A stretch of 5,261 bases of DNA from Candidatus Saccharimonadota bacterium (GTDB taxonomy: Bacteria; Patescibacteriota; Saccharimonadia; Saccharimonadales; UBA4665). This document shows positions 1-4,634 of this stretch, in pieces. The translations under genes and the position numbers were made by a program. The notes below the pieces were generated by a model. That model had not been told where the DNA came from and did not search any database. It saw only the letters and a program-made list of their open reading frames with translations. The first letter of the stretch is position 1. The number at the start of each line of letters is the position of its first letter. The DNA lies in assembly GCA_027314795.1 (NCBI GenBank), contig DAHVAE010000046.1:1-5261 (forward strand), given 5' to 3'.

Positions 1-20
1 ATGACTGAGGCCAATCATTG

Positions 21-704
21 CTAAGTATCTCTAGCATCAGGCTCATTTAGCATTTGCTCGAAATTACTACCTGCCATGCCAAGATCTATGTAACTTCCAT
101 GTTCGGCAATTGCCTGAGTAGGTGAAAAGTATTTACCTTGGGGGTCATAACTTCTTACCACAGCTTCCCATGCTCTGTCCTCGCTTTCAGGAGTGGTGAT
201 ATCCAGATCTCTATACAAAAGTTCAAGCACTGCTAGTTCTTGGCCTAATATATCATGTGCCTTAACATCTGTTCGGCGATTCTTCATAATATCCTGCAGT
301 GATTGACCTTCAGTAATCTTACGCCCCACATAATTAGTTAAACTGTCTAAATATAAACCAGGGACTAACCGAGGATTAGCCTTTGCTAAATTATAAAATG
401 CATTTTGTAGTGACCTCTCTGTATCGTCAGTCTGAGCTAGCTCCTCCTTTGACATTACTGCACTGGGATCACTATCTGACCTCCTACTTTCAACATCAAG
501 CAGACCTTTGCGAATTACCGCAATCTTTTTACCAAGGGTTTCTCCACGGAGAGATACCTCAATATCATTCGTAGTTGAATCTACTGGTTTTGCGGTCTCT
601 GCTGCTTTTTGCTGTCGTTCTATATCTTTGGCTTCGGCCATTGCCCATGCCTTATTAATGTCTTCAACTGGTTCGGGGTTAGTGGGTTTATTTTCCGGAC
701 TCAT
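21..704 (-). CDS. Hypothetical hydrophilic protein, 227 aa
   Basis: I do not recognise this protein. It begins with a Pro/Glu/Lys/Ala-rich stretch (about residues 1-45) that looks disordered. A mostly helical, charged region follows, with a patch around residues 100-135 (NAFYNLAKANPRLVPGLYLD, then a TEGQSLQDIM segment) that looks like a folded domain. A C-terminal part contains YDPQGKYFSPTQAIAEHG. There is no signal peptide, no hydrophobic segment long enough to span a membrane, and no cysteine, so a cytosolic protein is likely. The ATG is preferred because a good promoter lies directly upstream with its -10 box 6 nt from the start codon; there is no Shine-Dalgarno sequence. It lies left of the decayed recombinase region and reads in the same direction as most genes here. 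It is a real gene by length and amino-acid composition; its function is unknown. Confidence 0.8.
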   Translation of the reverse strand: MSPENKPTNPEPVEDINKAWAMAEAKDIERQQKAAETAKPVDSTTNDIEVSLRGETLGKKIAVIRKGLLDVESRRSDSDPSAVMSKEELAQTDDTERSLQNAFYNLAKANPRLVPGLYLDSLTNYVGRKITEGQSLQDIMKNRRTDVKAHDILGQELAVLELLYRDLDITTPESEDRAWEAVVRSYDPQGKYFSPTQAIAEHGSYIDLGMAGSNFEQMLNEPDARDT

Positions 705-710
705 ACATCA

Positions 711-739
711 ATAATAGCATAAGCTTGATGAATGGTCAA
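711..739 (-). promoter_or_regulatory. Promoter of the 227-aa gene, predicted leaderless
   Basis: Read on the minus strand, TTGACC (734-739) is followed after exactly 17 nt by TATTAT (711-716). The -10 box is preceded by TGC, an extended -10 element (717-719). Only 6 nt (705-710) separate the -10 box from the ATG at 704. The expected transcription start therefore falls on the A of the start codon. No Shine-Dalgarno sequence could fit. Confidence 0.7.
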
Positions 740-797
740 TATTCTTATACTTGGCTAGTCTTTAACCATAGGCTATGCAATAGAGCATATATAGCTA

Positions 798-824
798 CCG
801 TAAGCTAAAAAATACAGCTTACGG
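798..824. repeat. Perfect 9-bp inverted repeat (stem-loop)
   Basis: CCGTAAGCT (798-806) and AGCTTACGG (816-824) are perfect inverse complements around a 9-nt loop containing six A on the plus strand. The hairpin begins 2 nt after the stop codon of the broken gene at 827-1355, so it could end that transcript. No T-run follows the stem on either strand, so it is not a canonical intrinsic terminator; the T-run of the minus strand lies in the loop. It could equally be a 3'-end stabilising hairpin or a trace of the edge of an inserted segment. Confidence 0.6.
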
Positions 825-826
825 AA

Positions 827-1355
827 CTAGTATCTAATTCTAACTTTATATAAGTCATAGAATGTAGGTAAGTTTTCGGGATCAATATAGCCCCGCTTAG
901 TAACGTTACCGTAGTCATCAACTTTTGGAGCATGAATACGACTAAACAATATTTCTTCGTAGCGAGCCTCACCCACCATATCAGATAACTCAAAAAGCCG
1001 TTCAAGCTTATTTAACGCCCCCCATGGCCATAGGCACTAACAATTCCAGCAACTAGCCTCTTACATGCTTCCCTGTCGCCATCTGGTTCAGTGTCTTCAT
1101 AGTAGCCATTAGTAAGAGTTTTGACATCAATAAGCCCTTGAGATTTATTTACAAAATCTGTTAAAACCTTTCGGTAGCTGTAGTATACGTGGTCATCACC
1201 GCTACGCTTATCGGGATCAATGGTTTCAAAGTCACCATTTATAATCCCTTGGGTAATATGATGAGTATAGCTTCGTTTAGACCGATACGTTTAATTTGCT
1301 CTGGGCGTATTTCTGTTGCAAAACCAACCCTAGAACGTCCTTCAACTTCTTGCAT
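827..1355 (-). pseudogene. Unknown gene broken by two frameshifts
   Basis: Three consecutive minus-strand frames together give one plausible protein of about 175 aa. Frame one starts at ATG 1353-1355 (MQEVEGRSRVGFATEIRPEQ...) and runs to about 1260. Frame two (ITQGIINGDFETIDPDKR... to ...VAGIVSAYGHG) runs from about 1259 to 1021. Frame three (ALNKLERLFELSDMVGEARY... to FYDLYKVRIRY) ends at the TAG at 827-829. Each switch is a -1 shift, as if one base were missing: the first near the CATCAT at 1256-1263, the second at a run of six G (plus-strand C, 1018-1023). Without the shifts, translation stops soon after each site. The product is charged and soluble-looking; I do not recognise it. The start is supported by a good Shine-Dalgarno sequence. 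It is either a decaying accessory gene or an intact gene with assembly indels. Confidence 0.65.
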
Positions 1356-1363
1356 AGTCGTTT

Positions 1364-1368
1364 CTCCC
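1364..1368 (-). promoter_or_regulatory. Shine-Dalgarno sequence of the broken gene
   Basis: GGGAG on the minus strand lies 8 nt before the ATG at 1355, an ordinary spacing. An in-frame TGA a little further upstream excludes a longer start in this frame. It is the only strong Shine-Dalgarno sequence I see before a gene in the window. I found no convincing promoter upstream; that DNA is occupied by the recombinase relic on the other strand. Confidence 0.6.
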
Positions 1369-1381
1369 GTAACTGTTCGGA

Positions 1382-1824
1382 AGTGTCAAGCTGCCTTTTC
1401 TAGTCAGTGAAATTGAAAAACACCGTATTAGTGAACAGAAATACTACACTGCTAACAAAACCAGACTAGAAACCGAATATGACGAGTTAGATGCCGAAGT
1501 ACAGCAACTATACAAAGATAGACGCCAGTTTAAGTCAAGGATGGATGTATTTGAAAAGCTAGTAAAAGAGATTAAAGGCAAGCAAAGACCATATTACAAG
1601 AACTGGAAGACCACAGCAACAGCGACAAGGCTTTTGTGCTAGGAGCTAGTTTTATTTTAGAAGTTTGTAGTAGAGCTTTAGAACTATTTACAGATGAAAA
1701 GTCGAAACTCCCTCAAAAACGCTATCTACTATACTCCATAGTTCCTAATCTTAAATTAGACGGCGAAAAGCTGGTTTATCAGTATAAAGAACAACCATTT
1801 GAAGCTATTAAAAATATGGTCTAA
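1382..1824 (+). pseudogene. Large serine recombinase, C-terminal relic with frameshift
   Basis: This is the only coding signal on the plus strand. The first part (from about 1391, LPFLVSEIEKHRISEQKYY..., to about 1580, VKEIKGKQ) is a charged coiled coil. The second, in the -1 frame (from about 1585, KTILQELEDHSNSDKAFVLG..., to the TAA at 1822-1824), has the C-terminal signature of large serine recombinases: an aromatic-rich helix, a conserved ALELF, a KRYLLYSIVPNLKLDGEKL block and a closing Y-KEQPFEAIKN. The shift lies near 1576-1590; one extra A in the AAA at 1584-1586 would restore GKQ-KTILQ. The catalytic serine domain, recombinase domain and zinc ribbon of a roughly 500-aa family member are absent: upstream the frame meets TAA at 1370-1372 and then the opposite-strand gene. 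It cannot encode an active recombinase and marks a decayed integrated element. Confidence 0.82.
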
Positions 1825-1870
1825 AATGGTAATTGGTGGGCCGTAGTGCAAGATATCTGGAACTATTCTT

Positions 1871-2131
1871 CTAGCCGTATAGTTGGTCATGAGTACCAAC
1901 GAGCATAAGTATGACCTTATTTTCTCTAACTTTAAGAAAGTGAACTCGTAAATCCTCTGCTGCAGTCAAAGAATATTGGGGATAATATTTGCCCGATAGC
2001 TGATGTATCCTAAGTTGCTTTTTATTCTGATTTGTCATAAATAATTTTAATGCTGACATTACCTGCAGTTGTTGTTCACGATTCAACTTAGCCCACGTTG
2101 CATCATATCGTTTATGGGTTTGAACTTGCAT
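1871..2131 (-). CDS. RelE/YafQ-family mRNA-interferase toxin
   Basis: An 86-aa protein with the RelE/ParE-superfamily layout: a helical hairpin (residues 6-34), a linker, then beta strands. Motifs resemble the YafQ branch: H43 in LRIHQLSG, the YSLTAAEDLRVHF strand pair with D60, R62 and H64, and the closing GTHDQLYG with H81. Members of this family cleave mRNA in the ribosomal A site using His/Asp residues at these places, so the toxin is probably active. The start is taken as ATG at 2129-2131; an in-frame TTG two codons upstream (2135-2137) is possible. It overlaps the antitoxin gene by 20 nt and has no evident Shine-Dalgarno sequence, so translation is likely coupled to the antitoxin. It sits next to the recombinase relic, typical for accessory toxin-antitoxin pairs. 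Confidence 0.85.
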   Translation of the reverse strand: MQVQTHKRYDATWAKLNREQQLQVMSALKLFMTNQNKKQLRIHQLSGKYYPQYSLTAAEDLRVHFLKVRENKVILMLVGTHDQLYG

Positions 2132-2411
2132 GACCAAGATTATTTAGGTGTTTCTCAAGTTCTTCAAAGGTAGTAAACGTTTTACTTAGATTGCGACCAG
2201 CTTTAATATCAGCCTCAATTTTAACTAATTCTTTTGCAGTTTTCTCATTGGGTATACGTTCTTCCTCAAAAATAACTCTTCGTTCAGCTACAACTTCTCT
2301 AAGCTTATTTTCCACAATAGAACTTAGACTTAAACCTAATCTCCGGGCAAGTCTTTGAGACTGCTGTTTTACGTCAGCATCTATTTTAACTGTAATCGGA
2401 ACTTGACTCAT
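2112..2411 (-). CDS. RelB/DinJ-like antitoxin
   Basis: A 99-aa acidic protein encoded just before, and overlapping, a RelE/YafQ-like toxin. The N-terminus (VPITVKIDADVKQQSQRLAR, then LGLSLSSIVENKL) has the ribbon-helix-helix pattern of RelB/DinJ antitoxins: a short beta strand with alternating residues for DNA contact, then two helices joined at LGLSLS. The C-terminal half (about residues 45-95) is helical and charged and ends in a FTTFEELEKHLNNL helix expected to wrap the toxin. In this family the antitoxin dimer neutralises the toxin and represses its own promoter, which fits the phased repeats upstream. The ATG at 2409-2411 lies 6 nt after the predicted -10 box with no Shine-Dalgarno sequence, suggesting a leaderless mRNA. 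Confidence 0.85.
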   Translation of the reverse strand: MSQVPITVKIDADVKQQSQRLARRLGLSLSSIVENKLREVVAERRVIFEEERIPNEKTAKELVKIEADIKAGRNLSKTFTTFEELEKHLNNLGHASSNP

Positions 2412-2417
2412 ACTTAA

Positions 2418-2446
2418 AGTGTATTACCTTTGATGTACTTTGTAAA
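2418..2446 (-). promoter_or_regulatory. Promoter of the toxin-antitoxin operon, predicted leaderless
   Basis: On the minus strand TTTACA (2441-2446) and TACACT (2418-2423) are separated by exactly 17 nt, and 6 nt (2412-2417) separate the -10 box from the ATG at 2411. Transcription should start at the A of the antitoxin start codon. An alternative -10, TAATAC, would give an unsuitable 14-nt spacer. Confidence 0.6.
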
Positions 2447-2453
2447 TACTTTG
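2425..2453. repeat. Three 11-bp-phased direct repeats, likely antitoxin operator
   Basis: On the plus strand TACCTTTG (2425-2432), TACTTTG (2436-2442) and TACTTTG (2447-2453) begin exactly 11 bp apart, about one helical turn. They span the spacer and the -35 box of the toxin-antitoxin promoter. Ribbon-helix-helix repressors typically bind such short iterated sites cooperatively on one DNA face, so this is the natural operator for the RelB/DinJ-like protein. Binding itself is inferred. Confidence 0.6.
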
Positions 2454-2482
2454 GCGGGATATAGGGTCGAACTTCGGAACAA

Positions 2483-2824
2483 TTAGTGCTGATTCTTAGA
2501 TTGAAATCTTTTCATTAGAAAAAGAACGATGCCAGAAAACGTGGCAATGACTAAAAACCAAAATACAATGTCAATTACTAGAGCGGTATCTACAAAACGC
2601 ATAGTATCGAGTCCTTGAAAGTATGCAGATGGTAAGCCACGATTGATACTTTGTATGTTATCTGGTGATAAGCAAGCGAAGTGGCCATCACATGGCGAAA
2701 CTGTTTGCTTAAAGTAACTTAGCCCAGTAACCAAAACAGCTGCAATCAGATATAGTGTCGGAAGCCTCAATTTTTTAAGCTTGAGCTCAGTATAACAAAA
2801 GGTTCGAAGACTTATTTTAAGCAT
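2483..2824 (-). CDS. Small two-TM membrane protein, unknown
   Basis: A 113-aa protein with a basic N-terminus (KLKKLRLP), a first membrane segment at about residues 22-40 (TLYLIAAVLVTGLSYF) and a second at about residues 82-105 (ALVIDIVFWFLVIATFSGIVLFL), ending in a short basic tail. The positive-inside rule puts both ends in the cytosol. The loop of about 40 residues would then be outside; it carries two close cysteines (SPCDGHFACLSPD) that could form a disulfide, followed by a RGLPSAYFQG motif. I recognise no family. The ATG lies 8 nt after the encoded CCA of the tRNA-Asp gene, so the mRNA is probably released by tRNA 3' processing or made from the tRNA promoter. No clear Shine-Dalgarno sequence is present; a downstream TTG start is possible. 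Confidence 0.7.
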   Translation of the reverse strand: MLKISLRTFCYTELKLKKLRLPTLYLIAAVLVTGLSYFKQTVSPCDGHFACLSPDNIQSINRGLPSAYFQGLDTMRFVDTALVIDIVFWFLVIATFSGIVLFLMKRFQSKNQH

Positions 2825-2832
2825 TGACCTAT

Positions 2833-2909
2833 TGGCGGGCCCGACCGGATTCGAACCGGCGATCTTCTCCGTGACAGGGAGACGTGATAGGCCTCTTCAC
2901 TACGAGCCC
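2833..2909 (-). tRNA. tRNA-Asp(GTC), CCA encoded
   Basis: The minus strand folds as a complete 77-nt cloverleaf including CCA. The acceptor stem is GGGCTCG with CGGGCCC (one T-G wobble), followed by TA at positions 8-9. The D stem is GTGA/TCAC with GG in the loop. The anticodon arm is TCTCC-CTGTCAC-GGAGA, with GTC as anticodon. The variable loop has 5 nt, and the T arm is GCCGG-TTCGAAT-CCGGT. The discriminator base is G, as expected for aspartate tRNA. CCA is genomically encoded at 2833-2835. Confidence 0.97.
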
Positions 2910-2913
2910 AAAG

Positions 2914-2925
2914 CCTATTAATAGG
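2914..2925. repeat. 12-bp perfect palindrome upstream of tRNA-Asp
   Basis: CCTATTAATAGG is fully self-complementary. It lies between the tRNA promoter and the mature 5' end and covers the predicted transcription start near 2923. It could be a regulator site or a short-lived hairpin in the tRNA leader; nothing in the window decides between them, and a chance occurrence in AT-rich DNA remains possible. Confidence 0.4.
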
Positions 2926-2929
2926 GGTA

Positions 2930-2958
2930 ATCATAACAGATTAGATAACGAAAACAAA
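2930..2958 (-). promoter_or_regulatory. Promoter of tRNA-Asp
   Basis: On the minus strand the -10 box TATGAT (2930-2935) is preceded by TGT, an extended -10 (2936-2938). A T-rich -35 region, TTTGTT (2953-2958, 17-nt spacer) or TTGTTT (2952-2957, 16-nt spacer), lies upstream. The predicted start near 2923 gives a leader of about 14 nt before the mature tRNA end at 2909. The same transcript could continue into the membrane-protein gene. Confidence 0.55.
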
Positions 2959-2969
2959 CAGACCTTACG

Positions 2970-4067
2970 CTAAATACTAATGTATTCTCTGTACGGATTA
3001 GCTTTTTCTAGTGGATCCGAATAGGTAGTAATTGGTTGAAAATTAAATTGTATGTCAGCTGCCTGAACTGAGTTACCGCTTTTGCTTATGGATTTTAATA
3101 TAACTAGCGCGTAGCCAGTATTAATAATTTTAGATATCTGTCCAGGCTTTAAGGCAAAAACTGCAGCAGTTATTTGTGGTGCTACCGATTGGGTACCCGG
3201 TGTTATAGCAAAGGAATACTGACCACCATTATTCTTGGTTGAGGTGTCATCAGAGTACTGCTGGGCAAGAGTACCAAAATCTGCCCCACTTTTAAGCTGA
3301 TTATATACAGATTCCGCCTTCTTGTTGGTGCTAGTATCCAATTTAGCTACTACTGCCTGTTGAAGAAGCTCTTGCTGTAGCTCTTGCTTGAAATCATTCA
3401 TAGTCCAGCCCCAGTAGTCTTTTAGAACATTGGCTAGTACTTCATTACTATTGCCTAACCTGTTTTCTTGGCGCACTAAGTTAATCTCGTTATTAACTTC
3501 ATTACTGGTAACACTGACTTTGTTTTTAGTAGCCAATTGCTTAACGTAAGCATCTAAAATTACTTGGTTCATGGCCTCTTTCTTTAAACTATCTAGTTGG
3601 GCTTTACCGCCAGTTGAGGAGAAGTTAGCTTGTTGTTGGGTAACGTAGTAGTGAATATTTCTTCTTAGCTCAAACAAATAACTGTAATAACTGACCCAGC
3701 TAGGTCCGGCTTTAGCTACTGGAAACGGTATGACTTCAGAGATACTATAGACAAAACCTGAAGTTGATTGAAAAACATACAGCTCGAGGGTTACATAAAC
3801 AAAGAAAGCTACTACTGCTACTACTAGAATGCCTAAAGATAATCTGACAAAGTGATGTCTTGAATGTTTTAAGGGGTATATATATTTCCTAGCACTACCT
3901 AAAACCTCTTCTCGATGTTCCGGCAGAGTGTCTTCAGTAATTTTAGAGACATTAGTTAATGCATCTTTAAGTTTATCTGCTGCATCTTCAGACTTTCGAG
4001 TAGGAATTTTCTTGATAGCTTTCTTAAGCTTTTTACTACTAAACTTCTTCAGGTTCTTCTTTTTCAT
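2970..4067 (-). CDS. Membrane-anchored parvulin-like peptidyl-prolyl isomerase/chaperone (SurA/PrsA-like)
   Basis: A 365-aa protein with a very basic cytosolic N-terminus (residues 1-20), a charged linker, one membrane anchor (about 75-98) and an extracytoplasmic remainder. Residues about 110-240 are helical and resemble the SurA_N/trigger-factor-like chaperone domain. Residues about 243-345 match a PpiC/parvulin domain: AESVYNQLKSGADFGTLAQQ, YSDDTSTKNNGGQYSF, VFALKPGQIS and NTGYALVILK. The family folds or chaperones exported proteins. Two usual histidines are missing: no HIL strand precedes the domain, and the GYHII position reads GYALV, so catalytic activity is doubtful. The first strand may be supplied from the C-terminus (VQAADIQFNF, 334-343). 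The start overlaps the PH-domain gene by 29 nt without a good Shine-Dalgarno sequence, implying translational coupling. Confidence 0.85.
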   Translation of the reverse strand: MKKKNLKKFSSKKLKKAIKKIPTRKSEDAADKLKDALTNVSKITEDTLPEHREEVLGSARKYIYPLKHSRHHFVRLSLGILVVAVVAFFVYVTLELYVFQSTSGFVYSISEVIPFPVAKAGPSWVSYYSYLFELRRNIHYYVTQQQANFSSTGGKAQLDSLKKEAMNQVILDAYVKQLATKNKVSVTSNEVNNEINLVRQENRLGNSNEVLANVLKDYWGWTMNDFKQELQQELLQQAVVAKLDTSTNKKAESVYNQLKSGADFGTLAQQYSDDTSTKNNGGQYSFAITPGTQSVAPQITAAVFALKPGQISKIINTGYALVILKSISKSGNSVQAADIQFNFQPITTYSDPLEKANPYREYISI

Positions 4068-4608
4068 TTACTATTTCAACAATTGGGTACTCCTTAGTAT
4101 CTATGCCCTCTTTACGCAGTATGCTTAATAATCTTTTCTGAACTTTAGCTGGATGTGAAACGTCTTTAATATCTAGTTCACCAACATAAGTCTTCATATT
4201 TATTGTACCAAAACCAAGCAGGGTTTCTTGTATGCCAGATACCTGATAATTAACGGATTGTATCTGGGCTAAAGATAAATCTGCAACTGATCGATGAAAG
4301 AAACCTTTCTGAGAAATTTGGATAAACCGCTGATCAGTAACTATAAAGACACTAAAGTGCCAACCCAGCCAGTAGGGGAAGAAGATAATCAGACCAACTA
4401 TTATTCCGATGCCAAGCCCTCCAAAGAACCAGCTAAAACCAAGAGATGGCTTAATAGCTGACGGTATTACCCCTATAAGCGGTCCTAGAAGTCCTAGGAC
4501 TAAACCAGCTCGCATAACAATTGGGTGTTTATGAAAGACATAAAGTACTTCTTCATCATCAAACTGGTCTTCAAAGTATTTCTGGTGCTTTGGATTATCT
4601 CCGGCCAT
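4039..4608 (-). CDS. bPH2 (DUF304-type) PH-domain membrane protein
   Basis: A 189-aa protein with a short acidic cytosolic N-terminus containing EEVLYVFHKHPIVM, a typical lead-in of bacterial PH-domain membrane proteins. Two membrane segments follow (about 31-51 and 59-81), then a bacterial PH domain (about 84-165). The domain shows its usual marks: VFIVTDQRFIQISQKGFFHR, then LSLAQIQSVNYQVSGIQETL and LGFGTINMKTY. The C-terminal tail is acidic (EKEEPEEV). Such proteins are membrane-bound with the PH domain in the cytosol; their role is poorly defined and may concern membrane or envelope stress. The ATG at 4606-4608 has a TACAAT -10 box 6 nt upstream and no Shine-Dalgarno sequence. The gene is first in a two-gene unit with the parvulin-like protein, so a shared envelope-related job is plausible but inferred. 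Confidence 0.85.
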   Translation of the reverse strand: MAGDNPKHQKYFEDQFDDEEVLYVFHKHPIVMRAGLVLGLLGPLIGVIPSAIKPSLGFSWFFGGLGIGIIVGLIIFFPYWLGWHFSVFIVTDQRFIQISQKGFFHRSVADLSLAQIQSVNYQVSGIQETLLGFGTINMKTYVGELDIKDVSHPAKVQKRLLSILRKEGIDTKEYPIVEIVNEKEEPEEV

Positions 4609-4614
4609 AAGCGT

Positions 4615-4623
4615 ATTGTATCA
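4615..4623 (-). promoter_or_regulatory. Extended -10 promoter of the PH-domain/parvulin operon, predicted leaderless
   Basis: On the minus strand TGATACAAT combines a TGN extension (4621-4623) with the -10 box TACAAT (4615-4620). No good -35 box lies 16-18 nt upstream, which extended -10 promoters tolerate. Exactly 6 nt (4609-4614) separate the box from the ATG at 4608, so the mRNA should begin at the start codon. The promoter sits in the 26-nt gap after the upstream gene. Confidence 0.6.
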
Positions 4624-4634
4624 GATGAGAGATA

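Noticed and set aside
383..714. Plus-strand open frames opposite the 227-aa gene
   Set aside because: They overlap a better minus-strand gene with its own promoter, have no start signals, and their compositions look like antisense translation.
767..777. Short inverted repeat CATAG-G-CTATG
   Set aside because: Arms of 5 bp in AT-rich DNA are expected by chance and it does not align with the promoter boxes.
805..1410. Open frames of 66 aa (minus, 805-1005) and 73 aa (plus, 1189-1410)
   Set aside because: Both are shadow frames. The coherent coding signal here is the frameshifted minus-strand gene at 827-1355, whose three parts join smoothly.
2833..2909. tRNA-Asp as an integration site for the nearby element
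   Set aside because: I saw no second copy of the tRNA 3' end in the window, and large serine recombinases do not usually use tRNA genes.
3928..4128. Plus-strand hydrophobic 66-aa open frame
   Set aside because: It is the antisense of the Lys-rich start of the parvulin-like protein; AAA/AAG codons read backwards give Phe/Leu and mimic a membrane segment.
4490..4501. 12-bp perfect palindrome AGTCCTAGGACT
   Set aside because: It lies inside the first membrane segment of the PH-domain protein, where repeated Leu and Gly codons (GLVLGLLGPL) readily produce such repeats; no regulatory context.
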